DNA from: Anthoceros angustus | Lineage: Eukaryota > Streptophyta > Anthocerotopsida > Anthocerotales > Anthocerotaceae | Assembly: GCA_010909165.1 (NCBI GenBank) | Contig: MU008164.1 | Location: 1,798,001 to 1,862,000, forward strand | Length of the DNA: 64,000 bases | Reading direction: 5' to 3' | Shown: positions 32,215 to 42,571 of the stretch, piece after piece | Position numbering within the stretch: the stretch's first letter is position 1 | Layout of the letters: each line of letters opens with the position of its first letter | The notes under the pieces: model-generated | Databases searched by the model: none | What the model saw: only the letters and a program-made list of their open reading frames with translations | What the model was told of the DNA's origin: nothing | Translations under genes and position numbers: made by a program

Positions 32215-32853
32215 TTAATACCTACGGGTGCCAGGTGTGGCTACCGCACGTGCATTCTCCAAATTGAAGCATTTTAACATACCAGCTACATATCTTCCTT
32301 GAGGGAGGTAGATAGCTCCAGTGGTATCTCTATGTACATGTATTCTAAGAATATATTTAACTTTGCCGAGATCTTTCATCTCGAATTCTTTACTAAGGTC
32401 AGCTTTAATCTTGTTAACTAGTTCAATATTATTGTCTAGAATAACTAAGCCATCAACATATAGTGCAACCATCACAAGAGAGCTGTCCTTGCGGAGTATA
32501 TAGATATTGGTGTTAGCTTCACTTTGAATAAAACCTAGCTTCTTGAGGCAAGAGTCCATTCTCTCATACCATAAATGTGGGCTTAGCTTTAGTCCATAAA
32601 TAGAGCGAATAAGTTTACACACCTTGTCTGGATGTTGATTATCTTCATAGTCTTCTGGTTGATCCATATAGATCTCTTCTTTCAGATGATCATAAAAAAA
32701 AGCAAGACAAACGTCAAGCTGATAAACGTCTTTCAGATTAAGCTCGGCACATAAAACTAGGAGCATTCTCACGGAAGCAGCCTTGACAACAGGTGAATAA
32801 ACCTTATCGCCTTGATAGTCCACTCTCTCTTTCTGACTATAACCCTTAGCCAC
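32215..32853 (-). CDS. Copia reverse transcriptase with altered YVDD box
   Basis: A 212-codon open frame with copia RT blocks: AKGYSQKERVDYQGDKVYSP, LKDVYQLDVCLAFFYDHLKE (usually 'DVKNAFLHG'), YMDQPEDYED, KLIRSIYGLKLSPHLWYERM and the active-site box at 32460-32449, which reads YVDG where the family has YVDD. Loss of the second aspartate would abolish catalysis. The frame is otherwise open, so this is a recent or tolerated break. Confidence 0.85.
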   Translation of the reverse strand: MAKGYSQKERVDYQGDKVYSPVVKAASVRMLLVLCAELNLKDVYQLDVCLAFFYDHLKEEIYMDQPEDYEDNQHPDKVCKLIRSIYGLKLSPHLWYERMDSCLKKLGFIQSEANTNIYILRKDSSLVMVALYVDGLVILDNNIELVNKIKADLSKEFEMKDLGKVKYILRIHVHRDTTGAIYLPQGRYVAGMLKCFNLENARAVATPGTRRY

Positions 32854-33164
32854 TAGTCTCGCTTCATAGTGAACTCAAGGTTCCACCTCCTGGAATTTTG
32901 TTTTGAGAACCCACTTGCATTTGACAGTGGTTCTGTCTTTGGGCAAGTTTACTAGAGTCCAAGTATTGTTTTTGATAAGAAAATTATATTCATCATCAAT
33001 AGCCAACTTCTACTTAAATGCATGAGGTTGAGAATATGCCTCTTGCAGAGTAAGGGGATCTCCCTCTGAAAGGTGAACACTAAAGGTGTTGAAATGACCT
33101 GAAGCAGTGGTGGTATAGCTAGCTTGATTGAACTCTAAATCAAAGGGGATCTCATAGATGTATC

Positions 33165-33614
33165 TTAGTTGCCGTTGATGCGAAGGATATCTTCGCTCAG
33201 GTACTGGATTAAGTATAACTGGAGGAGGTGGAGCAGGAATACTCTCTGAGTCTTGAGGATTAAGAGCACCAAAGTCTTCTCTGTTTTCAAGAGGATCAAC
33301 AATACTTCCCCCTCTCGAACAGGAACAATAGGAATAGTTGCTGCTTGAGGTGAAGAGGCCATGGATGTAGCAGTAGGTCTTGGGAGACCAGAGTCAGGGA
33401 AAACATAGGGCTGAGTCAAAAACTCAGGCATAATGTTACTTGGGTCGGAAGGAGCAGTGTCGTCTGAAGGAGCCAAAGCAGAGTCCACGGGGACAGAACG
33501 AGCAGATGCGAACCGAGCCTCATCAAAAGTGACAGTGCGAGCATATACAATAACATGGGTATCTAAGTCAACCAGTTTATAAGCCTTACGACCCTCACCA
33601 TAGCCCATAAACAC
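33165..33614 (-). CDS. Copia integrase C-terminal region and linker
   Basis: Open frame starting FMGYGEGRKAYKL, the conserved copia 'FVGY...KGYRL' motif after the integrase core, followed by VTFDEARF and a proline/serine/aspartate-rich linker that normally joins integrase to reverse transcriptase. The start codon is not real; this is part of a polyprotein. Confidence 0.75.
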   Translation of the reverse strand: MFMGYGEGRKAYKLVDLDTHVIVYARTVTFDEARFASARSVPVDSALAPSDDTAPSDPSNIMPEFLTQPYVFPDSGLPRPTATSMASSPQAATIPIVPVREGEVLLILLKTEKTLVLLILKTQRVFLLHLLQLYLIQYLSEDILRINGN

Positions 33615-34289
33615 CAGCTTGCGAGCCCTGGCCGAGAGCTTATCGCGAAGCTGAGAAGGAATTAAAGCATAGGCGGGGCATCCAAAAATACGTCGATGAG
33701 TAATAAGGGGCTTACATTCTTAGCAGCACTCAAACAAAGTCCGGCTAGGAATTGACTTGGAAAGGAGTCCGTTGCGCAGACACGCCGCAATATCAATCGC
33801 TTCAGCCCAGAAGGATTTGGGGAGCTGAGCACGGGCTAGCATGACGCGGGTCATGGCGAGCAGATCGCTGTTGGCCTTTTCATCAACCCCATTCTACTGA
33901 GTGTAGGGAACCGTAAATTGACGAAGAATCCCCCTCTCCAAACAGAAGTCCTTAAATAGCTAGGTATTTAATTATCTTGCATTGTCAGATCTAATGCACC
34001 GAAGCTTGCAAATGGTTTGCAGCTTGGCCATAGTGACAAAAAGAGTAAGAGAGCTGAAGAAGTCACTCTTCAACTTGAGCGGAATAGCAAAAGTATAGTG
34101 ACTATAGTCGTCAATAATAGTCATAAAGTGCAGGGCCCACCAAGGGAAGGGATAGGAAGTGGAGTGGACCACAAAGATCAACATGGACCAACTCTAAGGG
34201 CTGAGAAGCCCGACGGGCAGGTAGAGTAGGATAGGGTAAGCTACATTGCTTAGCATATATACAAGGTTCCATATCGGTGGAGTCTTCTC

Positions 34290-34720
34290 CCAGACTCCAC
34301 CGTGATGGACCGCTTTTTATTTTTCTGTCCGCTGAAAACCCCCCAGTGCAAGGTGATGGAAGAAGTGGGATCAGCTTGTGTGTGTGTGTTTGTGTCATCG
34401 GCAGGCCTCCATGGATAGATAGGACCATGATGATATGAACACCCGGCGCGTCCAAATATGGGATATATATGGTTTCAATGATGTTAATGTCGAGAGGCTT
34501 ACGCACACGCTTGTAGGATTGTATGAATTCCTGTTTATCGAGTCTCCATTTATACGGGCTCATGGCTACCCGTGGTGGTTCTCTACATGGTTGGAAAGAC
34601 ATTGGTGTACAAGGACACCGGCAACCTCAGATAGTGCCTTCTGGACATTGACCTGGCCTGGGCCTGCACTGACGGACGAGCTCGTACCAGTAACTACTGT
34701 GTGGTTTCTGTTAGCCATGA
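34290..34720 (-). repeat. F-box 3' flank module, inverted copy
   Basis: Corresponds to 20885-21330 inverted and to 61280-61680 in the same orientation. Contains 'gcaaggtgatggaagaag', a GT run (34378-34396), 'atatatggtttcaatgatg' and the 'gacggacgagctcgtac' stretch. The copia fragment joins it at the left. Confidence 0.7.
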
Positions 34721-34725
34721 TCAAA

Positions 34726-34767
34726 CTGTTATCTAGATAACAGGTTGATGCTCTAGATCTAGAGCAT
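34726..34767. repeat. Pair of adjacent palindromes, second copy
   Basis: Perfect 18-base palindrome CTGTTATCTAGATAACAG at 34726-34743 and perfect 20-base palindrome ATGCTCTAGATCTAGAGCAT at 34748-34767. Confidence 0.9.
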
Positions 34768-34779
34768 TTGCTTCACGGT

Positions 34780-35800
34780 GGCGTAGAGCATCCATGTCCA
34801 CCAGAGCAGGCAACTGCCCACAAGCATGGCTCTTCGTTTATGTGCGGGCCCGTTAAAAAACTGTGATGCATACACGGGTGTCGGCGTTCCACCTTGCATC
34901 ACACATTGACAATCGTCATCGTCTTTCCTGGCACGGTGACATCTTTGGAGGTTTGGATCTCGACGAAGGCATAATTTATGTACGTCGACATGTCTGACTG
35001 TCAAAAGCTGCCAAATTCTACGGGATACTTTTCTCCCAATATACTTTACATGCCCAGCTATCAGGGCCTTCCATATGCATGTCCCTACCTCTTTTGAGTC
35101 CAAAGCGTGGATGACCTAGCGTGCATCTTCCACTCCGCCACATTTGTCCTCCATGCCTGCCCTAGGCCCCTTGCAAGGCACCAGCATCCACTTGCAGCTC
35201 GTCAGATTTTGCATACATGCATGTCCACTGTCCAGGCTAGCTGTTGCCGACCAGAATGTCACTTTGTAGCTGTCTTGTTTCCACAATTGGCAAGTGCAGC
35301 TGCCTGCCCTTCTTTAAGTTACGCACCAGTGGTATTGCACAGGCCTTCAAAAAGACAAGCAAAAGTGACACGGACAATCAGGACCCCCTGGCCTCTTGGC
35401 TGAATCCTCGCTCGGCTGTACATACGCCAGAAATGCAAGTGTCTCCCCTTAAGCTTGTATGTCATGGGCTCTTCCCAGTTCACAACCTCGCCTCCATTTC
35501 TCTTGCAAGGGCTAGTATCCCCACAAGCTGATTCTGACCTCATCGGCGCTTCCTGATAGCAAGAATATTTCACCATGTTCCTCTATTGCACATAGAGGCT
35601 CCCTCCACGCACGTGCACACCGTCTGCATCCTGTACACTTGGAGTCAATCCCTTCACGCTTTCCGTTGTTGGCATATCACATTGTGAAGACCTAGCTACG
35701 GGTTCTGCTCCGTGTCATCCTGCCTTCATTATCGGCGCCCTGGGTTGTGCCTGCATGGACGTCCAGACAGCTCATAGGTACGCACGCGTGAAAGGGCTCT
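34780..35800 (-). pseudogene. PPR fragment module
   Basis: Mirror copy of 19860-20790. The minus strand carries the GGVEDAR word near 35120-35140 (here KCGGVEDAR-like 'gccacatttgtcc' context) and the LKACAIPL/GLCNTTGA stretch near 35340-35360. It runs into the cassette module with 'gcaagggctagtatccccac' at 35507. Frames are broken as in the other copies. Confidence 0.55.
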
Positions 35801-36970
35801 GTGAAGAGGTAGCCGCTAGATGTGTGTGCATAAGTGGAGTAGGAGCGCCTAGGCTAGTTTAGCTAGCCTACCGAGGTTACTTTGCTTGCCTTTTCAAGGC
35901 CTGTGGATGCACTGGTGCTTTGCAAGAGGGCAGGCATCTCCACTCGCAAAAATTGTTGGAAACAGCGCAGCTAGAAAATGCCATGTCACACTGGTGGGCA
36001 GCTGCTTGGTGGGCATGGAGGACAAATGGCGAAGTGGAAGACGCACGCGTACGCTAGGTCGTTCACGGTTTGAACTGAAAAGAGGTGGGGACATGGAATG
36101 TCCTGAGGATGATAGCTGGGCATGTACTGTCAGCTAGGGCTATGTTGATGAAGAGGCATTCTCGCAACTGCAAGATCCGGATGGACAAATGGAGAAAGGC
36201 ATCCCGTAGAACGTTGCAACTTCTGAGAGGCAGGCATGTCGACGTATATATCGATGCCTTCGTTTCCTAACCTCTGAAGCTGTCACCGTGGAATGCTGGA
36301 AAGACGATGACGATTGTCCCAGCTATGTGATGCAAGCAGGAACGCCGACGGTGTATGCACACAAAAGGAGGCGACACAAAAGACATGTTTGGTGGGCAGC
36401 TGCATGGTGGGCATGCAAATAGTTTCAGGACTCCTGGTGGGCATGAAAATGGAGTCCAAACAAATAAATGTGGCGAAGTGGAAGATGCTCGCTAGGTCAT
36501 TCACGGTTTGGACTCAAAAGAGGTGGGGTACATGGAATGTACTGCTGATATCTGGGCATGTAATGTAAGCAAGGGCTCTGTTGACGTTGATGAAGAGGCT
36601 TGATCTGTATGGACATTTTGGAGAAAAGCATCCGTAGAATCTTCCAGCTTTTGACAGGCAGCCACGTCGATTCCTTCATCTCCTCACCTCTGAAGATGTC
36701 ACCGTGGAAAGCTGGAAAGACGATGACGATTATCCTATGTGATGCAAGCAGGAACGCCGACGGTGTATGCACACAAAAGACATGCTTGTGGGGCACTAGT
36801 CTTACCTGGTAGACGTATGAATGCAACCTGTACCGAACTGCACTATGCAAGCTGGGTTTTTTCTACTGGTTTGGCCACGAGAACGAGTCCATCTGCAAGC
36901 AAAACGAAATTGTTGCCACTAGAAGCAGCGGCAGCTTCGGACTCTGACTCTGGGACCTGGGTAGGTAGGA
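35800..36970 (+). pseudogene. PPR fragments, single-unit cassette
   Basis: Inverted counterpart of one of the tandem units at 17640-19797. Plus-strand PPR words: GEVEDAR near 36010-36050 and 36470, SCLVGM near 36000, GTWNVLRMIAGHVL at 36085-36130. It ends with the mirror of the exon-like segment (36810-37060). Stops interrupt every repeat. Confidence 0.55.
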
Positions 36971-37119
36971 CACAGTTGCAGGGACCTAAAAGAGTAGTCC
37001 ACATCGTCAAGCTCCCCGCCCTTCGTCCTTCGTATGTCGGCTATGCGAACGAGTATTTCCATTACAGGTCATCTACAATCTACAACCTACAATTCTATCC
37101 CATGTCCTTCTGATTTCTG

Positions 37120-37660
37120 GGATATGGATCGTTGCAAGAATACCTACGCCATACCCACCAGCGTGTCACTTTCAGCAGCCTTCGTGTTACAATCTGTGAT
37201 TACAGCTGCCTGCCCTCAGATCTTGCAAGGCACCAGTGCTTCCATACGCCTTGAGAAGGCAAGCAAAAGGAACCTCGATAGCCAAAAGCAGGAGCTCCTA
37301 CTCTGTTGCTGCACACAGATCAAGCACTCTTCACAGAGCCCTTTCTGTGCGTACCCAGCTGTCAAGGAAGTACATGGCACCACATTCCTTGAGAGGCCCA
37401 ACTGTCAAACACCGGCGTGCATCTTGCAGTTCAGTACTGTTGCCCATTAAAATGTCACATTATAGCTGTCCCCTTCCACAATTTGGAAGTGCAGCTGCCC
37501 CTGCCTTTCTGTGAGGCGCCAGTGCTTGCACAGGCCTTCAGAATGCATGCAAGCTAAAGTAACATGGTCAGCCACAATCAGGCCCTCTTGCTCTATTGGC
37601 TGAGCCCTCGCTGTGCATACCCAGCCAGCACTAGTGCCGCCTATGTCACCACACCCTTTC
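37120..37660 (-). pseudogene. PPR fragment
   Basis: Inverted, near-identical copy of 16975-17550 and of 54730-55300 (same orientation as the latter). On the minus strand it reads the RVFDSW and AGYAQRGLSQ-like words. The long plus-strand frames across it are shadows. Confidence 0.55.
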
Positions 37661-37839
37661 TGGTGAAAGTGTCGAACATGGCGTTAGACAGAGCATGCAT
37701 ACGGGAGCGTATACCTATATATTCACAAATAAAAGAAAAACGTTCTAGGTATTGGCTGGCCAGTTCTGCCATAGGAATCCTAGTCACACAAGGGTTTGAA
37801 ATGGCTGTGATTCTGTCATTCCCGCCGGAACCGGGAACT

Positions 37840-38150
37840 TCTCAGACTGAGCCGCCAGGGATGAGGAGGACTGGGAACTTCATTGGACTGACCTGGCTGC
37901 TGAGGAGGGTCGACCGAGGGTCGTCCTTTGTGGGGCAGTCTTCTCGCGCGGAGGCTGGGAGGACCAACCAATGATTCACCACCAACGTACGAGCTCCTTC
38001 AACTGCGCGAAACATGGATCGAGAAACCCCATTTCCAGCTGCAAGTCTTGTATATGGTCGGTTGGCGGAACCGTTGAATCCACACAGCGTCAAGATGAAG
38101 CCTCGTTTGTGGAGCAATCTGATGAGGAAGTTTGATGACGAAGAGGAGGA
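37840..38150 (+). pseudogene. F-box head fused to a short acidic stub
   Basis: Plus-strand copy of the F-box head (LVYGRLAEPLNPHSVKMKP, then RLWSNLMRKFDDEEEDDE) which, like 16690-16395, lacks the F-box itself. The tract stops after about ten acidic codons and is joined at about 38157 directly to the F-box 3' flank of the next gene in opposite orientation ('gttagcgtcattgaaacc'). Confidence 0.65.
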
Positions 38151-38159
38151 CGACGAAGT

Positions 38160-38475
38160 TAGCGTCATTGAAACCATATATATCCCATATACGCACCGGG
38201 TGTCCATATTATCATAGCCCTATCCATGGAGGCCGATAACGCACACATAGGCTGGCTCACTCTTCCTCCATCACCTTGCACTGGGGCTTCCAGCAGACAG
38301 AGTAATAAAAAACCAGTTTTGGTGACCTACGAGAACAGATTCTGCACATATTTGGTACAAGAGTCACTTGGCAAGATAACGAGCAGTGCCATCTTCCTCT
38401 GCAACGGGAAAAGGAAAATCAAAGCCCTCTGCAGATGCAAAATTGAAGGAAAGTGGTGAGCACTTCTTTTGTGTC
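38160..38475 (-). repeat. F-box 3' flank module
   Basis: Lies directly downstream of F-box copy 3. Inverted counterpart at 10980-11330 and relatives at 20985-21550, 60960-61520. Contains 'ggaaaaggaaaatcaaagcc', 'caaaattgaaggaaagtggt' and 'accttgcactgggg'. Confidence 0.65.
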
Positions 38476-38573
38476 TCAATGTTGTCAACCAAAACTACTT
38501 CAGACCTTTTGCTGGAATTGATTGGCAGCCTCTGGACACCTTCGGCTAGCTACTTCTCTCCGGGTCTGAGGTT

Positions 38574-40477
38574 CTACCCATTCAACTTCGCTACGAACTT
38601 GGACAGAGCTTCCAACACCAGGTACTTGACTGTTTGAAAGCACACACTGACAGAGTTGAAACAACGGAAACTGTCAAACACCCATATCATTCGGTCGAAA
38701 GAGACGACACGAGTTGCTCCAGAATGAGGCACTCTCGCCTTTGCCTGTGGAAATGAGACTCCATTTTCGGTGGGGAATGTTGTATCCCACCAAGTGCGTG
38801 TACAAGCCGTCTTCACGGTCGGAGACAATGCCAGTAGCAATAATGAAGAACATTGTATCACCCAACAAGGTTGCTCCATACAAGGTGCTCCTCCGACTCC
38901 TCGCCCGCCTCCGGTACCTGCCTGGTCCCAAGAGCTCTTTCTGCAAATGCTCGGGCAGAAACGATACCTTCCGCCACATGTATGGGCTCCTTTCCAGCTG
39001 CCAAATCCCAAAATCCACCAAGTTGTCCTGCTGGTCGTCTTGTTCAAGGCAAAAATTCTCCCCACGCAAAGGATTTCTGGATATCTCTTGGCTCCATATC
39101 CCCATCATCGTCAATACTTATGTTACCCGGGTTGCCATCCCAAATAACCCGGCCACTTTTGAGACAGTGCATGTTCATCGAGTTGCCCCACCTGGCGCCC
39201 CACTTTGCTTCGCACAGTTCAGCATTACACAAAAATACTGAGGAAGTCGTTTGAGCGCATTTTCACAGAAAACCAGAGTGGCTGAGTCAAAGCAGTGGCG
39301 TCCCACCTATTATCCTTATCCTTGGACCTGTAGATGCTTACAGTTGGTTTATCTGTCCGCATACACAAAACAATGAGGGTGAAATGTCCGCTTTCTTCCA
39401 CCTCAAGCTGGACTCTCCAGGATTCTGGGTAGCCGTGAAAGTCAGCTTCCATGCCCGGCTCCGGTGGCAGCACTTTGAATGTTCTCAGAATAGGATTGGC
39501 AACGCAGAAACTCATACCTTCTGCCTTCTTGCAATCGTCATCATAATCTCGATAGCACTTATGCATATCCTCATCCTCTGCCGTCGAATACCTCTCCTCA
39601 TCCTCCTCCTCCCCTCCTCCTCTTCCTCGTCATCCTCGCCCTCTACGTCTTCGTCTTCGTCTTCCTCATCATCCTCGTCCTCTTCGTCTTTGTCTTCCTG
39701 ATCATCCTCGTGCTCTTCGTCTTCCTCTTCCCATCATCCTCCTCCCCATCCCTGTCCCCATCCCCATCCATCTCCTCCTCCTCATCGTTCTCATCCTCCT
39801 CCTCAGCATCCCCGTTCCCATCACTCTCCTCCTCCTTTTCCTCATCCTGTTTCTCATCCATTTGGATCCGCTGAGTTTCAACCTTGGGTCTTGCAGCTGG
39901 CTTCTGTCGGTCAACCTTGAAGATGCAGACCAATCCATCCTTCACAACGAACTCCCGGGCTCCGAAAGACTGGAATTTGAGAGGAAGAAAGGACAACCCA
40001 ACTTGGAGAACCTCCAACTCCCCGATTTCAGAGGGCGTTTGAGCTCGCGTCTCGAAAGAAGCCAGCTCGCCAAGCTGGTACTGCATTCTACACACCGGAA
40101 ATGCAGGTCGAGGCTCCACAGAGTCACATAAGCGCTTGAAATCCAAAGATACCAACAGGGACTGCCAGGTCTTGGAAACGATGGAGAAGCGAATGCGGCT
40201 GCCGAATGGCAGCCTGGCCAGAATTATATGCAGACACTCCTCGGGAGATTGCTCCACAAAAAGGCTTCATCGCCAAGGTGTGTGGATCCAACGGTTCCGC
40301 CAACCGACCATCCAACACTCGCAGCTCGAAATGGGGTTTTCCAATCCATGTGCGGCACAAAGAGCACCTTGTGGCTCTGATGACCTCGCACCTTCCGTAA
40401 TTGTCCCATCCCGGATCGTATTCCTTACATTCCTGGCACACATCCTTCACGCGGATACATTTGTCGCACAATCTCAT
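38574..40477 (-). pseudogene. F-box protein copy 3, best preserved member
   Basis: Starts at a true ATG, 40477. Residues 1-45 have three CxxC pairs (LCDKCIRVKDVCQECKEY and RCSLCRTW), a possible zinc-binding head, followed by LDGRLAEPLDPH. After one frameshift near 40255, an open frame at 40257-39643 carries the F-box (SPEECLHIILARLPFGSRIR, VSKTWQSLLV), FQSFGAREFVVKDGLVCIFK and the acidic tract (39850-39595). The C-terminal half (39566-38574) has MSFCVANPILRTFKVLPPEP, YPESWRVQLEVEES, SGRVIWDG and YMWRKVSFLPEHLQKELLG, resembling F-box-associated/kelch regions. The expected role is substrate recognition in an SCF ubiquitin ligase. Three or four small frameshifts remain; whether they are real decides if this is a gene. 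Confidence 0.65.
39595..39850 (-). repeat. Acidic-tract microsatellite of F-box copy 3
   Basis: Imperfect runs of CTC, ATC and TTC triplets on the plus strand, with longer units such as 'cctcgtcctcttcgtcttt' repeated. The frame slips to a Lys/Arg/Thr reading at one end, showing that indels in such a tract change its charge completely. Confidence 0.75.
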
Positions 40478-40543
40478 CTTCCCGCGAGAGACCTGGACGC
40501 CATGAGAGACTCTCCACGGTATGAAGTTGCCAGTTTGCGCGGA

Positions 40544-40790
40544 GCAAGATTTATAAAGTCGTCTCCGGCTTACAAACTCCTACAGGAAGTCGAACTAGCG
40601 TCAATGCGACACTTCATAACGACACCCAAACAAATACATAGATACGTCTCAATGTTTTTAGGGCAAGAGCAAGATTTAAAGTCGTTTCCCGCTTAGGAAC
40701 TCTTACAGGAAGTCGAACCAGGCCGTCTATGCGACACTTCATAGCGACACCCAAACAAATACATAGATATTGTTAGGAGGATGATTAGAT
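40544..40790. repeat. 125-base tandem duplication
   Basis: 'gcaagattta' starts at 40544 and 40669, and both copies continue through 'acaggaagtcgaac', 'atgcgacacttcata' and 'cgacacccaaacaaatacat'. The left part of the first copy resembles the spacer upstream of other F-box genes ('tttataaagtcgtctcc'). Confidence 0.75.
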
Positions 40791-41790
40791 TGTGCTTTTG
40801 TCAAGAAAGAGCCAGCATGAGTACTGTGGACATGAGAGCGGGCATCCAGGAGCTATAGGGATTAGCTATGGGAAAACGTGAGTGGCCACAACTTACAAGA
40901 CTGTCACTGTAGTTAAAATGTAGAAAAACATGCCTTGGACATCCTATAAAATTGTATTCCATTTTCCTACTCGTGGGCAAGTACAACGAGAACAGGCCGA
41001 GAGCCTGTATCCCGGTGCCCATGCTTAAGAGGATCTCTCCCCTTACTGAGGTTGGAGCCACGCTCTCTTGAATTCTCGCACTGTGACCTTGATTGCTTGT
41101 GCGAAAAGTGTATGAAGGACACGAAGGACCGAGGAGGCATCTAACCATTTGTGTGTAATCACGAGTGGACTGTGGTGCTGTGAATTACAATAGATAGATC
41201 CTCTTGCGGTGACCTCATCCTATCACCTTTGATGTATGCGTATGCACCTTGATCGGGTTCATTGCGGCCCGGTTCATCGTTCGGTTCAACTCGCCATATC
41301 TTTGATAGTCCGAAGGGTGACCACCGCGATGTTGGCACAATCTTGTCACGAGCAAGAATACGGTCTAGTAACCTTACCTTCCCATGCATGTGTCTGTAGG
41401 TCCGGATACATAGTTCACGCTTAAAGTCAGATACACCTTAACAATGACACCCCCGGCGGGACCTGCACAGGTTTGAGTAGACCTGGTGTTTTGATGATTC
41501 CAATACATGTGGCTGCCCTTAATTGCCTGCCTCTCTGCCCTGCTGTGTAGGTCCATGAATTTCTGTTTTCTCTTATGTAAGGGAAGCAATCAAAATGGCC
41601 ATCCTCTCGCGGTTGATTGCTTTCTTGACTTGCGCTCGGACGGTTCTTGACGAGTCACCCCGAGTGTATCCTCATCTCGCTTGGGTGAGTGGTGCTTCCG
41701 GGCCTTCCAGCTTTCCGGGGCATACAAACCAACGACGGATTAATGATAGGATGATAGATAGGGACTAAAATTTAGAAGAGCTAGGACATA
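40791..41790. other. No recognised gene
   Basis: One kilobase upstream of the gypsy gag. Short frames only, none with family features. Part of it could be the 5' LTR or leader of the retroelement that starts at 41791, but no matching second LTR is seen downstream. Confidence 0.35.
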
Positions 41791-42560
41791 ATGACGTTTT
41801 CAGACTCATCTGGTGCAAGGAAAGTCGAGGATATGTCAGTGCGTCCAGCATTCTATGGTACCCAGGAAGACCACGGCGACTCGGCTATTCAGGATTCTCA
41901 AGACTCACATGATGGGAACAGAGAAGAAGTATACAAAACTTTTCCCTGCTTCTCTTCATGGTGAGGCTGAGGCCTGGTTTGAAACCTTAGAGGATGCCTG
42001 TAGATTAGATTGGTCTGGCCTCTGCAGTGCCTTCCTTACCAAGTTCAGAAGTCCAACCTTCCATACATATAGCAAAGACGCCCTTGACTGATTATACCAA
42101 GGAGATCATGAGTTGATTGAAGATTATGCTGAGCGATCCCGTATCCTGGTCAAGAAGCTGGCCTATGTGACTCCTGAAAAGCTCAGCAAGGTCAAGCGGT
42201 TCGTCGAGGGTTAAGAGGCGAATTCTATAGTCGGAAAATGGAAGCGAGGTTGTGACACTTTCCCTGGCCATTGAGATGGCCATGGAACGGGATAGAACAA
42301 AACCACGTCTGCGCGCCGGCCACCCAAGAAGATGGTTTCGCATCATCACCCCAGCATCTAACAAGTCCGATTCTGATTTTGATGCAGGCAAATACTCCTC
42401 ATACGACCAGAACTTAAAAAAAACGGCTCCAAGCTTGTCTACCCATCCCCAGGAGAAGTTGCAAGCAAGGACCGAAGCTGAGATGCAATCGCTGCACATC
42501 AAGGAAAAACGCAAGTCGAACAGCTTTTGAGGAAGATCAACAACATGTAGGCTCATATCA
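41791..42560 (+). pseudogene. Gag core
   Basis: Coding-like sequence with the retrotransposon gag signature (SLHGEAEAWFETLED, LCSAFLTKFRSP) and the following ELIEDYAERSRILVKKLAY piece near 42111-42165. A stop at about 42089 and frame changes at 41890-41920 and 42210 break it. The basic and Ser/Asp segment up to 42530 is linker sequence. Confidence 0.75.
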
Positions 42561-42571
42561 CCCGCTTAGAG

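Larger units (their letters stand above)
32215..34270 (-). mobile_element. Truncated Ty1/copia element
   Basis: A pol fragment on the minus strand. From right to left: end of the gag-pre-integrase region and start of integrase (ARRASQPLELVHVDLCGPL, about 34220-34160), integrase core (MTIIDDYSHYTFAIPLKLKS, 34130-34060), integrase C-terminal region (FMGYGEGRKAYKLVDLDTHV at 33610-33550), and reverse transcriptase (32853-32215). Gag, protease, RNase H and LTRs are absent. Stops and frameshifts lie between the blocks. The right edge abuts the F-box 3' flank module at about 34290, the left edge is an unassigned 150-base stretch next to the F-box fragment. Confidence 0.85.
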
